Assembly (NCBI RefSeq): GCF_900187505.1
Contig: NZ_FYDL01000004.1
Span: forward strand, 319,359-383,358
Length of the DNA stretch: 64,000 nt
Reading direction: 5' to 3'
From: Pseudomonas sp. Irchel s3h17
GTDB lineage: Bacteria > Pseudomonadota > Gammaproteobacteria > Pseudomonadales > Pseudomonadaceae
The notes beneath the pieces are model-generated. The model saw only the letters and a program-made list of their open reading frames with translations. It was not told the DNA's origin and ran no database searches. Position numbers and translations under genes: made by a program. Positions 43,372 to 52,178 of this stretch are shown piece after piece. How positions within the stretch are numbered: position 1 is the first letter of the stretch; each line of letters begins with the position of its first letter.

Positions 43372-44691
43372 ATGGATAACTCACAAGCCCTGCCTCTTGG
43401 GTCGGCTGCTTCGCCTGCCAAAGTAAGAACCACGGCCAGCCGCATCAAATCGATTTTCAGCGGTTCCGTCGGCAACATGGTCGAGTGGTACGACTGGTAC
43501 GTCTACGCCGCATTCTCGCTGTACTTTGCAAAAGCCTTCTTCCCTGCCGGCTCTTCCACTGCACAGCTAATGAATACCGCAGCGATCTTTGCCGTCGGCT
43601 TCCTGATGCGTCCTATCGGTGGCTGGCTGATGGGCATTTACGCCGACCGTGTCGGCCGTAAAGCCGCGTTGATGGCCTCGGTCTACCTGATGTGCTTCGG
43701 CTCGTTACTGATCGCCCTGAGCCCGGGCTACGAGACCATCGGTATTGGTGCGCCGATCCTGCTGATCTTTGCCCGATTGCTGCAAGGCCTGTCGGTCGGT
43801 GGCGAGTACGGCACCTCCGCCACATACCTGAGCGAAATGGCGACCAAGGAGCGTCGCGGCTTCTTCTCCAGCTTCCAGTACGTGACCCTGATTTCCGGCC
43901 AGCTCATCGCACTGGGCGTGCTGATCGTTCTTCAGCAAACGCTGACCACCGAGCAACTGTATGCCTGGGGCTGGCGTATCCCGTTCGCCATCGGCGCCCT
44001 GTGCGCGGTCGTAGCGCTGTACCTGCGTCGCGGGATGGAAGAAACCGAGTCGTTCACCAAGAAAGAAAAGTCCAAAGAAAGCGCCATGCGCACGCTGATG
44101 CGTCACCCCAAGGAACTGATGACCGTGGTCGGCCTGACCATGGGCGGCACCCTGGCGTTCTACACCTACACCACGTACATGCAGAAGTACCTGGTGAACA
44201 CGGTGGGCATGAGCATCAGCGACTCCACCACCATTTCGGCGGCCACCCTGTTCCTGTTCATGTGCCTGCAGCCGATCATTGGCGGCTTGTCGGATAAAAT
44301 CGGTCGTCGCCCGATCCTGATCGCCTTCGGTGTACTGGGGACCCTGTTCACCGTGCCGATCCTGATGACCCTGCACACCATCCAGACCTGGTGGGGCGCG
44401 TTCTTCCTGATCATGGCCGCCCTGATCATCGTCAGCGGCTACACCTCGATCAACGCCGTGGTCAAAGCCGAACTGTTCCCGACCGAGATCCGTGCACTGG
44501 GTGTCGGCCTGCCATACGCACTGACCGTATCGATCTTCGGCGGTACCGCTGAATACATCGCCCTGTGGTTCAAGAGCATCGGCATGGAAACCGGCTACTA
44601 CTGGTACGTCACCGCCTGCATCGCGGTGTCGCTGGTGGTCTACCTGACCATGAAAGACACCCGCAAACACTCGCGGATCGAAACTGACTGA
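43372..44691 (+). CDS. kgtP: MFS 2-oxoglutarate/proton symporter (KgtP-like)
   Basis: A 439-residue major facilitator of the metabolite:H+ symporter family with 12 predicted helices. Near the N-terminus GNMVEWYDWYVYAAFSLYFA is the family signature; loop 2-3 reads GIYADRVGRKAALM and loop 8-9 GLSDKIGRRPILIA. Close relatives (KgtP, PcaT) carry 2-oxoglutarate. The start MDNSQALPLG at 43372 has GAAGGA upstream. Preceded by a sigma-54 promoter, so controlled by the adjacent two-component pair. Confidence 0.88.
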   Translation: MDNSQALPLGSAASPAKVRTTASRIKSIFSGSVGNMVEWYDWYVYAAFSLYFAKAFFPAGSSTAQLMNTAAIFAVGFLMRPIGGWLMGIYADRVGRKAALMASVYLMCFGSLLIALSPGYETIGIGAPILLIFARLLQGLSVGGEYGTSATYLSEMATKERRGFFSSFQYVTLISGQLIALGVLIVLQQTLTTEQLYAWGWRIPFAIGALCAVVALYLRRGMEETESFTKKEKSKESAMRTLMRHPKELMTVVGLTMGGTLAFYTYTTYMQKYLVNTVGMSISDSTTISAATLFLFMCLQPIIGGLSDKIGRRPILIAFGVLGTLFTVPILMTLHTIQTWWGAFFLIMAALIIVSGYTSINAVVKAELFPTEIRALGVGLPYALTVSIFGGTAEYIALWFKSIGMETGYYWYVTACIAVSLVVYLTMKDTRKHSRIETD

Positions 44692-45092
44692 CGGCTACTC
44701 ATCCGCCGGCTTCTACAAGCCTTGTAGAAGCCGGCGGGTACGCCTGCCACACCGCTTTGCCCCCCTGAATCCTCGACATCGCACGCCTGCAATCTCCCCT
44801 CGCCGCACTCCCCCCTCCCCCTCGAAAAAGACACCGCTCGTTCATCTCGCATTGATTAATGATCGGTTAATTCCCGGTTGTCATTCTGCTGCCATCTGAA
44901 TCCCTATCGACGTTTCGTCCGTACAGCGAATGCAGGCCTGGGAAACCGTGCCTGAAAGCAATCTGCGAGGCTTAATACATCGAGAATTTCGATATCTTAA
45001 GGCAAATATTTGCGCTTTTTAATCAAATTAATCCGCGTAGTATCAACCCCATACCCAACGCACAACACATCAACGCACCTGGAGCACACACC
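44692..45092. other. Intergenic region with a 35-bp palindrome
   Basis: No gene seen. At 44703-44737 two 17-bp arms (CCGCCGGCTTCTACAAG and its complement) form a perfect palindrome with a 1-nt centre. It lies 12 bp after the permease stop and probably acts as a 3-prime hairpin without a T-run. The last 250 bp are A+T-rich and should hold the promoter of the following repeat-protein gene. Confidence 0.6.
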
Positions 45093-45428
45093 ATGAAAAC
45101 CAAACTGATCCTCGCCCTGACCCTCTCCGTACTGGCCGCCAATACCTTCGCCGCCGATGGTTTTGAGCGCACCGGTTCTGCTGTCGCCGCTGATGGTTAC
45201 GATCGCACTGGCGCTGCCACCCTGGCCGCCGACGGCTTCGACCGCACCCCACAAGGCCAGACCGTTGCCGAAGGTGGTCGTGATCGCCTGGAAGAAAAAG
45301 GCCTGGTTGAAGATGGCTACGACCGCACCGGTTCCGCCACCGTCGCTCAGGATGGTTTTGATCGCACCGGCACTGCCACGCTTGCGGCTGACGGTTTTGA
45401 GCGCACCGGTTCGGCTTCCATCAGCTGA
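45093..45428 (+). CDS. Exported protein made of DG[FY][DE]RTG repeats
   Basis: A 111-residue precursor. Residues 1-20 (MKTKLILALTLSVLAANTFA) are a Sec signal peptide with an AXA-type cleavage site. The mature 91 residues are seven tandem repeats of 12-14 residues, consensus A-A-D-G-[FY]-[DE]-R-T-G-[ST]-A-[TS]-[VL], with DG pairs at residues 22, 34, 47, 74, 87 and 100 and a diverged copy at 61. It has no cysteine. A ribosome site (GGAGC) and a terminator flank it, so it is a complete single gene. I do not recognise the family; periplasmic or secreted location is inferred from the signal peptide. Confidence 0.85.
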   Translation: MKTKLILALTLSVLAANTFAADGFERTGSAVAADGYDRTGAATLAADGFDRTPQGQTVAEGGRDRLEEKGLVEDGYDRTGSATVAQDGFDRTGTATLAADGFERTGSASIS

Positions 45429-45447
45429 CCGCTGAACGCGGCATCAC

Positions 45448-45479
45448 AGCCCGGCCTCGGCCGGGCTTAGTCGTTTTTA
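45448..45479 (+). terminator. Terminator after the repeat-protein gene
   Basis: Hairpin AGCCCGGCC-TC-GGCCGGGCT followed after five bases by TTTTT. Confidence 0.85.
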
Positions 45480-45567
45480 TGGGGCAGGATCCCGAGCAAA
45501 AAATCCTTGGAGTAATCCGCACACGCCTTGCACTATTACCCCCTTTCCCCGCCCTGGAACCGCGCCC

Positions 45568-46200
45568 ATGCCTGACGATATCCACTTCTACGAACCCGCC
45601 CTGGGCCACGGCCTGCCCCATGACCCGTTCAATGCCATCGTCGGCCCACGGCCTATCGGCTGGATTTCATCACAGAACACTCAAGGCCGGCTGAACCTGG
45701 CGCCCTACAGCTTTTTCAACGCGTTCAACTACATTCCGCCGATCATCGGGTTCTCGAGCGTGGGTCGCAAAGACAGCCTGAACAACATCGAACAGACCGG
45801 CGAGTTCGCCTGGAACCTGGCCACCCGCCCGCTGGCCGAACAGATGAACCAGAGCTGCGCCATGGTGGCGCCCGACGTCAACGAATTCGAACTGGCCGGG
45901 CTCACGACCGTGGCCTCGAAGATCATTCAGGTACCGCGCGTCGCCCAAAGCCCGGTGTCCTTCGAGTGCAAGGTCACCCAGATCATTCAGTTGCAGCGCG
46001 CAGACAAGGAGGTGGTGCCGAGCTGGCTGATTCTCGGCGAAGTGGTCGCCGTGCATATCGCCAAGTGGTTGCTCAAGGATGGGGTCTACGACACCGCCGC
46101 GGCAGAGCCGATTCTGCGCGGCGGCGGCCCGGCGGACTATTTCCAGGTGGGCCCGGAGGCCTTGTTCAAAATGTTCCGTCCGGGGGCAAACGGGCGGTGA
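45568..46200 (+). CDS. Flavin reductase family protein (flavoredoxin type)
   Basis: A 210-residue FMN-binding split-barrel protein. Family blocks are PFNAIVGPRPIGWISSQNTQ, LNLAPYSFFNAFNYIPPIIG and SLNNIEQTGEFAWNLATRP. Such proteins reduce or carry flavin, often for two-component oxygenases, and are cytoplasmic. The gene is separated from the repeat protein by a terminator and converges on a small minus-strand gene with no gap. Physiological partner unknown. Confidence 0.88.
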   Translation: MPDDIHFYEPALGHGLPHDPFNAIVGPRPIGWISSQNTQGRLNLAPYSFFNAFNYIPPIIGFSSVGRKDSLNNIEQTGEFAWNLATRPLAEQMNQSCAMVAPDVNEFELAGLTTVASKIIQVPRVAQSPVSFECKVTQIIQLQRADKEVVPSWLILGEVVAVHIAKWLLKDGVYDTAAAEPILRGGGPADYFQVGPEALFKMFRPGANGR

Positions 46201-46431
46201 TTACCAGACCAGTTCGCCGTCTTCGCTGACGTCGGCCAGGTGCTCGAGTTGCTGCTCGGCGGCCTGATCGGCCTCAAGAGCGGTCTTGAACGTCTGTTCG
46301 ATGAGGACTTTATTAAAGCGCGGGGCGCCCGAGCCACCCAGTGCCTTGACGGCGATGGCGGCGTTGTAGCCTTCCTCGGCGCGTACCGCGGCTGAAACGG
46401 CTTCGAACTGTGCAAACTCTTTACGTGCCAT
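46201..46431 (-). CDS. Conserved-looking small protein, unknown function
   Basis: A 76-residue protein, MARKEFAQFEAVSAAVRAEE to DVSEDGELVW, charged and probably helical, with no TM segment. The ATG at 46431 has AGGA 8 nt upstream; an in-frame ATG at 46464 would add 11 residues. Its stop abuts the stop of the convergent flavin reductase. Codon use is like its neighbours, supporting a real gene. Confidence 0.65.
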   Translation of the reverse strand: MARKEFAQFEAVSAAVRAEEGYNAAIAVKALGGSGAPRFNKVLIEQTFKTALEADQAAEQQLEHLADVSEDGELVW

Positions 46432-46465
46432 GTTGCGGATCCTGGCCAATGGAAAGTCGGCCATT

Positions 46466-46840
46466 CTAAACCCTTAAGCGGGCTGACGGCTGCATGGCCG
46501 AGGCGTTGGACCGTGGGTACTCAGCGCGGGCCTGTTGTGCCGACACGTCGCTGAAGGTGTGGAAGTCCAGGTGGTTGACCACCAGTTCCTGCACCAACTC
46601 GCCGAATATCGCCATGGCCGGACTGCCGAAATAGGCGGTCATGGTTTGCTGGTCGGCCCAGAAACCGGAGACCAGCCACAAGTCGGGGTCGCACAACGAG
46701 TGCTGCAGGGCAAAGTGCAGGCACCCGTGCGCCTGGCGCGAAGGTTCGATCAGGCTGCTCAAGCGCGCACCCAACTCCATCGAGCGACCCGCTCGGGCAC
46801 GGACAAACGCCATATGGCTGACGGGGATTTGCATGGACAT
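46466..46840 (-). CDS. Antibiotic biosynthesis monooxygenase (ABM) domain protein
   Basis: A 124-residue protein with the dimeric alpha-beta-barrel ABM pattern: HMAFVRARAGRSMELGARLS, GCLHFALQHSLCDPDLWLVS, and ASP-type helix AMAIFGELVQELV. Some members oxidise quinols or degrade haem; most are uncharacterised, and no catalytic claim is made. The alternative ATG at 46834 is nearly equivalent. Divergent from the AraC regulator. Confidence 0.75.
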   Translation of the reverse strand: MSMQIPVSHMAFVRARAGRSMELGARLSSLIEPSRQAHGCLHFALQHSLCDPDLWLVSGFWADQQTMTAYFGSPAMAIFGELVQELVVNHLDFHTFSDVSAQQARAEYPRSNASAMQPSARLRV

Positions 46841-47175
46841 GTTCGAGTCTCCCAGGGTGTCGACGATCCGCAGCCTTGAGAGAGGCGGCGACAGGAACAG
46901 AGGTTAAGCACCTGGCTCAAGGGGCGTTAGTCGATTCCTGCCGGCTTGTTGCACAATCCTGCATCGGCACGGGATCGGTGCCACGCTCGTCCCCACCTGA
47001 GCGATGAACGTCACCCGGTGTTTCGAGCAAGTTTTTCAGTGCGCCCGGCAGATTTTCCATGCTCCACTGGACGACACGGCAGGATCAGGCAAGTTTTGCG
47101 CAGGATCGGCCTACCGCCCTGCCTTGCACAAATTTAAGCTGTGCCCATTCCATCAGCCTTGCCGAGGATGTGCCC
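46841..47175. other. Divergent intergenic region, ABM protein / AraC regulator
   Basis: No gene seen. It should contain both promoters; no clear direct or inverted repeat operator was found by eye. Confidence 0.4.
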
Positions 47176-48105
47176 ATGACGTCTCTGGATTCCACCCACG
47201 CCCCGCTGGACGCCAACCTGGAACAACAACGCGTGGAACTCTCGGCAATCATTGGCCGTAACACCTGCGAGGACGGCAGCTACGCGACCGCCATCGGTTC
47301 GTTGTTCCTGTCGCGCCACAGCCAGTCCCACGAGTTCGCCCCGGTGCTCGCGCAGCCTGCGCTGTGCATCATGGCCCAGGGCCGTAAAGAGGTGCGCCTG
47401 GCGGACGAAGTCTTCAACTACGACCCGCTCAACTACCTGGTGGTCTCGGTCTCGATGCCGCTCAGCGGACGGGTAGTGAATGTGTCGCCCCAGGAACCGA
47501 TCCTCGCCCTGCGCCTGGACATCGACCCCGCGGAGATCACCGCGTTGATCGCCGACGCTGGCCCCCTCGACGTCCCCACCCGCCCCGTCGGGCGTGGCCT
47601 GTATGTCGAGCAACTGGATCAACCGATGCTCGATGCCGTGCTGCGCCTGGCACGCCTGCTCGACACACCGAAAGACATCGCCATGCTCGCACCGCTGGTG
47701 CGCCGGGAGATTCTCTATCGTTTGCTGCGCAGCCCACAGGGCCACCGGTTGTATGAAATTGCGATCGCCAACAGTCAGAGCCATCGCATCAGCCAGGCCA
47801 TCAAATGGCTCAACGGCAACTATGAGCAACCCTTGCGCATTGATGACCTGGCCCGGGAAGTGAACCTGAGTGTGTCGACCCTGCACCACCGCTTCAAGGC
47901 GATGACGGCCATGAGTCCACTGCAGTATCAGAAGCAACTGCGCCTGCAAGAGGCGCGGCGCCTGATGCTGGCCGAGGGCATCGACGCCTCCGCCGCCGGT
48001 TACCGCGTGGGCTATGAAAGCCCCTCACAGTTCAGCCGCGAATACAGCCGACTGTTCGGCGCCCCACCGCTGCGGGATCTGGTGCGGCTGCGGATATCGG
48101 TTTGA
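47176..48105 (+). CDS. AraC family transcriptional regulator
   Basis: A 309-residue regulator of the AraC_N (PF06719) type. The N-terminal cupin-like domain (IMAQGRKEVRLADEVFNYDP, LVVSVSMPLSG) is followed by two helix-turn-helix motifs, IDDLAREVNLSVSTLHHRFK and ASAAGYRVGYESPSQFSREY. Regulators of this subgroup often control a neighbouring alcohol or aldehyde dehydrogenase, but the divergent neighbour here is the ABM protein. Start at MTSLDSTHAP by family length; the frame is open 39 codons upstream. Confidence 0.9.
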   Translation: MTSLDSTHAPLDANLEQQRVELSAIIGRNTCEDGSYATAIGSLFLSRHSQSHEFAPVLAQPALCIMAQGRKEVRLADEVFNYDPLNYLVVSVSMPLSGRVVNVSPQEPILALRLDIDPAEITALIADAGPLDVPTRPVGRGLYVEQLDQPMLDAVLRLARLLDTPKDIAMLAPLVRREILYRLLRSPQGHRLYEIAIANSQSHRISQAIKWLNGNYEQPLRIDDLAREVNLSVSTLHHRFKAMTAMSPLQYQKQLRLQEARRLMLAEGIDASAAGYRVGYESPSQFSREYSRLFGAPPLRDLVRLRISV

Positions 48106-48137
48106 TCAGAATCGTCGGCGAGTAAATGCAGCACCGT

Positions 48138-48979
48138 CCGTGGCGAGGGAGCTTGCTCCCGCTCGGTGGCGCAGCCGCCGCCATACAGCTGAATGCGGCT
48201 TGCCTGACATACCTCGATGGCCTTGTTGGGCCGGCTGCGCCGTCCAGCGCGAGCAAGCTCGCTCGCCACAGGGGATCTTCACTCGCCGCTGGGCTTTCAC
48301 CTGGCAAGTGGCACCTCATGACTCAGGCTCATTACATCCAGACACCCCCTATCCCCGTGGCGAGGGAGCTTGCTCCCGCTCGGTGGCGCAGCCGCCGCCA
48401 CTAAGCAGAATGCGGCTTGCCTGACATACCTCGATGGCCTAGTTGGGACGGCTGCGCCGTCCAGCGCGAGCAAGCTCGCTCGCCACAGGGGGATCTTCAC
48501 CCGCCGCTGGGCTTTCACCTGGCAAGTGGCACCTCATGACCCAGGCTCACTACTGGCACCTCATGACTCGGGCCCACTACTTTCAGGCAACACTTGGCCC
48601 CGTGGCGAGGGAGCTTGCTCCCGCTCGGTGGCGCAGCCGCCGCCACAAAACTGAATGCGGTTTTCCTGACATACCTCGATGGCCTTGTTGGGACGGCTGC
48701 GCCGTCCAGCGCGAGCAAGCTCGCTCGCCACAGGGGGATCTTCACCCGCCGCTGGGCTTTCACCTGGCAAGTGGCACCTCATGACCCAGGCTCACTACTG
48801 GCACCTCATGACTCGGGCCCACTACTTTCAGGCAACACTTGGCCCCGTGGCGAGGGAGCTTGCTCCCGCTCGGTGGCGCAGCCGCCGCCATACAGCTGAA
48901 TGCGGCTTGCCTGACATACCTCGATGGCCTTGTTGGGCCGGCTGCGCCGTCCAGCGCGAGCAAGCTCGCTCGCCACGGG
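48138..48979. repeat. Tandem array of four REPINs with conserved spacers
   Basis: Four near-identical units begin with CCGTGGCGAGGGAGCTTGCT at 48138, 48355, 48600 and 48845, giving periods of 217, 245 and 245 bp. Each holds a REP, a middle part with CTGACATACCTCGATGGCC, and an inverted REP ending CTCGCTCGCCACA. Between units lies a shared spacer containing CGCCGCTGGGCTTTCACCTG. Units 3 and 4 also share a longer spacer in which a CACCTCATGAC segment is doubled. Open frames inside it are artefacts of the repeat. Confidence 0.95.
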
Positions 48980-49004
48980 CTGCAAAGAGAACCCACCTCT
49001 GACC

Positions 49005-50060
49005 TCAGGCGCCCAGTACCCGGCAGGCCTCGGACGGAATAGTCACCGACACCGGATTGCCGATGCTCAGACCGATGTCCTGGCACGGTGTGCTCAGGGC
49101 GGTCAGCGAAACGCCGGAACACTCGACCGTGGTTTCGATGGTCGCGCCGATATCCCGTACAAAAGTCACTTTGCCCAGTAGCCGGTTACCCGCCGTCGCC
49201 TGAGGATGGGACAGTTGCAAGTCCTCGGGACGCACCAGCATCTTGACCTTCTCGCCCACCACAACGCTGCTGCAGATCGGCACCCGCAGGGCATCGCCGC
49301 CTGGCAAACCGACCTTGCCGTCACCCAATGCGGTGGCCGGGAAAATGTTGCCCGAGCCGATAAAGTCCGCCACAAACTCGTTGGCCGGGTGGCGGTAGAT
49401 CTCGATCGGTGTACCGATCTGCTGGATCCGGTGTTCACCCAGTACCACCACGATATCGGCCATGGTCATGGCTTCACGCTGGTCGTGGGTGACCAGGATG
49501 GTGGTGATGTTCAGGCGTTGCTGTAGCTGACGGATTTCCACCTGCATCGACTCACGCAGCTTGGCGTCCAGTGCCGACAGCGGCTCATCGAGCAACAGGA
49601 TTTTCGGATGCGCGGCAATCGCCCGGGCAATCGCCACCCGTTGACGCTGGCCGCCGGACAGTTTCGACACCGGGCGGTCGACCATCTGTTGCAGCTGAAT
49701 CAGTTGCAGCAACTCAGTGACCCGCGCCTGCTGGTCGCTCTTGCTCACGCCGCGCAGCTTCAAGGGATAGGCGATGTTCTCGCCGACTGTCATGTGCGGG
49801 AACAGCGCCAGGGATTGAAACACCATGCCGAAGTTGCGCAGGTGCGCGGGCGTATTGCCAATGTCTTCGCCGTCCAGGCGAATCTCGCCGCCACTGAGGG
49901 TTTCCAGGCCCGCGATCATGCGCAGCAAGGTGGTTTTACCGCAGCCCGAGGGGCCGAGAAAACACACCAGCTTGCCCTCGGGCAAATGCAGGTTGACGTC
50001 TTTTACCGCGCAGGCCGAGCCGTAATGTTTCTCGACGTTTTCCAGAATCAGACCAGTCAT
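49005..50060 (-). CDS. ABC transporter ATP-binding protein (PotA-like)
   Basis: A 351-residue importer ATPase. Walker A is GPSGCGKTT, Q-loop VFQSLALFP, signature LSGGQRQRVAIARA, Walker B ILLLDEPLSALD, H-loop VTHDQ, and a C-terminal TOBE/OB domain. It belongs to the polyamine/spermidine-like class. Last gene of a four-gene leftward importer operon, separated from its permeases by a 127-bp palindromic element. The ATG at 50060 is preferred; a GTG three codons upstream is an alternative. Confidence 0.93.
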   Translation of the reverse strand: MTGLILENVEKHYGSACAVKDVNLHLPEGKLVCFLGPSGCGKTTLLRMIAGLETLSGGEIRLDGEDIGNTPAHLRNFGMVFQSLALFPHMTVGENIAYPLKLRGVSKSDQQARVTELLQLIQLQQMVDRPVSKLSGGQRQRVAIARAIAAHPKILLLDEPLSALDAKLRESMQVEIRQLQQRLNITTILVTHDQREAMTMADIVVVLGEHRIQQIGTPIEIYRHPANEFVADFIGSGNIFPATALGDGKVGLPGGDALRVPICSSVVVGEKVKMLVRPEDLQLSHPQATAGNRLLGKVTFVRDIGATIETTVECSGVSLTALSTPCQDIGLSIGNPVSVTIPSEACRVLGA

Positions 50061-50086
50061 GTTGCTCACCTCAAATCATGGGTTCT

Positions 50087-50213
50087 GTCTGGAAGTAGCC
50101 GAGCGAAGATCAGGCAAGGCAAAAGGCGGCGAGGAAGCGTAGTTGACTTTAGTCAATGAGCATTCCGAGCTGACTTTTAACGCAGCATGATCAAGCGCAG
50201 GCACTTTCCAGAC
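50087..50213. repeat. MITE-like palindromic element inside the ABC operon
   Basis: Terminal inverted repeats GTCTGGAAGTAGCC and GGCACTTTCCAGAC (12 of 14 matching on alignment) flank a region that folds back on itself, with a perfect central TTGACTTTAGTCAA. It resembles dispersed repeats I remember from fluorescent pseudomonads. It fills almost all of the gap between permease and ATPase genes. Confidence 0.7.
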
Positions 50214-50218
50214 TGAAA

Positions 50219-51067
50219 TCAAAAGGAAACGCCACCTTCACCGACCAACTTCTCCAACGCCCAGATCAGGACGAAGTCGATCAGCACGATCAGCACGGCA
50301 AACGAAAATACGGTGGGGTCCAGCGACGACACGGTGCGGCTGTACATCCAGATCGGCACGGTCATGACATCGATGGTGTAGAGGAAGTAGGTCACGGTGA
50401 ACTCGTTGAACGAGACGATGAATGCCAGCAGCATCCCCGCCAGGATCCCCGACTTCATCAGCGGTACCACCACATCGAAAATAGCCCGGGTCGGCGAAGC
50501 ACCGAGCATCTGCGCCGCCTCTTCGACTTCGCTGCCAATGGAAAGCATCGCCGCCGTGCAGTTCTTCACCACGAACGGCAGGGCCAGGATCACGTGGGCA
50601 ATCACCAGCCGCGAGGTGGTCATCTGGAACGGCAGGCTGTCGAACACCAGCAGCAAGGCCAGCCCCAGCACCACCATCGGAAACACCAACGGCAGCGACA
50701 TCAATTGCAGCGCCACGGCCTTGCCACGAAACCCGCAACGGGTCAGCGCATAGGCGGCCGGCACCGCGATGAGCGTGGCGAAGATCATGGTCAGGCATGA
50801 CACCATCAGGCTGGTGCTCATGGCCGTGCCCAGGCTCAGCACATCGCTGGCGTCCGGCGAAACGAAGGTGTGCCAGGCGGCCTTGTACCATTGCAGGCTG
50901 TAGCTGCTGGGCGGGAAGTCGAGGTTCGACGCGCCACTGAACGACATGACGATCATGGTCAGGATCGGCAGCACCGCCAGCAGCAGGATGAAACCGGACA
51001 ACACGCCGGCAAACCTGCCGGTATCGCCGGGCAACAGCGCCTGGCGCTTCTTGATCAAGGTGCTCAT
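50219..51067 (-). CDS. ABC transporter permease (PotC-like)
   Basis: A 282-residue inner-membrane permease with six predicted helices and the EAA loop EEAAQMLGASPTRAIFDVVV that contacts the ATPase. It overlaps the upstream permease by 4 bp (ATGA). Part of the importer next to the guanidino catabolic genes. Confidence 0.93.
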   Translation of the reverse strand: MSTLIKKRQALLPGDTGRFAGVLSGFILLLAVLPILTMIVMSFSGASNLDFPPSSYSLQWYKAAWHTFVSPDASDVLSLGTAMSTSLMVSCLTMIFATLIAVPAAYALTRCGFRGKAVALQLMSLPLVFPMVVLGLALLLVFDSLPFQMTTSRLVIAHVILALPFVVKNCTAAMLSIGSEVEEAAQMLGASPTRAIFDVVVPLMKSGILAGMLLAFIVSFNEFTVTYFLYTIDVMTVPIWMYSRTVSSLDPTVFSFAVLIVLIDFVLIWALEKLVGEGGVSF

Positions 51068-51972
51068 TGCGAAGCCTCCAGCATGCGCCGACGACGGCCG
51101 GTGATGTATTCGGACAGGGTCATGATGGCCAGGGTGGTGACGATCAACACCACGCCTGCCGCGGACGCGGCGGGCCAGTTCATCAGCGGGGCAATCTGGT
51201 CGTGCACCATCACTGCCAGCATCGGCACACGGCGGCCACCGAGCAGCAACGGCACCACAAAACTGCTGGCGTTGTAGGCGAAGACCAGGGTCGCACCGGT
51301 GATGATCCCCGGCAGGCTCATGGGCAACACGACCTGGCGGAACACCTGCAAGCGGCTGGCGCCGAGGGTCGCGGCGGCTTCTTCATAGGTCCGTGCCACG
51401 CCACGCATGGCGCTGGCAATCGGCAGGACGGCCAACGGAAACGCGGTTTGTACCAGCCCCATCAGTACGCCGTTCTGGTTGTACAGCAGCATGATCGGGC
51501 GCTGAATCAGGCCCAGCCCCATCAAGGCCTGGTTGAGCATGCCACCGGGGCCCAGGATCACCAGCCAGCCATAACTTTGCAGCAGCAGATTGACCAGCAA
51601 CGGCAACAGCACCGCCGCCAGAAACACCCGGCGCAGCAAGGGTGAAGTCAGGCGTGACATGGTGTACGCCACCGGAATCGCCAGCAGCACCGCGATCACT
51701 GCGCTGATCAATGCCAGACGCAAGGTCAGCAGCAAGGACTTGAGGTAGTAAGGCTCCAGCAACTGGGTGTAGCTGGCCAGGCTGAAACCGCTCCACTCCG
51801 CGCCTTTGGTGCCGACGCTCATGCGCAGCACCAAGAGGCTGGCGGCAATCAGCACGCCGAGAAACAGCATGGAGGGCGTCAGGAAAATCCAGGCGCGCAG
51901 CGTTGGCGAAACGCCGAGGTGACGGCGCACGACAGCAGCGCCGACCGGGTGGGTCAGGGGTTGGTGTTCCAT
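51064..51972 (-). CDS. ABC transporter permease (PotB-like)
   Basis: A 302-residue permease with about six helices and the EAA loop EEAAATLGASRLQVFRQVVL. The ATG at 51972 (MEHQPLTHPVGAA) fits the family; the frame runs upstream through a REPIN, which is not coding. Second gene of the importer operon after the solute-binding protein. Confidence 0.92.
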   Translation of the reverse strand: MEHQPLTHPVGAAVVRRHLGVSPTLRAWIFLTPSMLFLGVLIAASLLVLRMSVGTKGAEWSGFSLASYTQLLEPYYLKSLLLTLRLALISAVIAVLLAIPVAYTMSRLTSPLLRRVFLAAVLLPLLVNLLLQSYGWLVILGPGGMLNQALMGLGLIQRPIMLLYNQNGVLMGLVQTAFPLAVLPIASAMRGVARTYEEAAATLGASRLQVFRQVVLPMSLPGIITGATLVFAYNASSFVVPLLLGGRRVPMLAVMVHDQIAPLMNWPAASAAGVVLIVTTLAIMTLSEYITGRRRRMLEASQ

Positions 51973-52022
51973 AGCAAGGGTCTCGTCAATGGAAAACAAA
52001 TAACCTGGAGTCGCACGAGAAA

Positions 52023-52155
52023 CCGTGGCGAGGGAGCTTGCTCCCGCGGGGTCGCAAAGCGACCCCGGAACCTGTTGACCGGTGTTCATCTGACACACCG
52101 CACCGCCCGCTTCACGACTGCTACGCAGCCGAGCGGCAGCAAGCTCCCTCACCAC
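52023..52155. repeat. REPIN between solute-binding protein and permease genes
   Basis: Left REP CCGTGGCGAGGGAGCTTGCT, right inverted copy CAGCAAGCTCCCTCACCAC, and an inner GGGGTCGCAAAGCGACCCC hairpin. An mRNA hairpin here could lower transporter-membrane gene expression relative to the binding protein. Confidence 0.9.
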
Positions 52156-52178
52156 AATGGATCTCCAGACGACAGGCG

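Noticed and set aside
44703..44737. Palindrome after the permease considered as a Rho-independent terminator
   Set aside because: No T-run follows on either strand, so only a hairpin is claimed.
48106..49004. Several overlapping small open frames on both strands, and a CRISPR-like regular spacing
   Set aside because: They are copies of the same REPIN translated repeatedly. The repeats are long and palindromic and the spacers are conserved, unlike CRISPR spacers.
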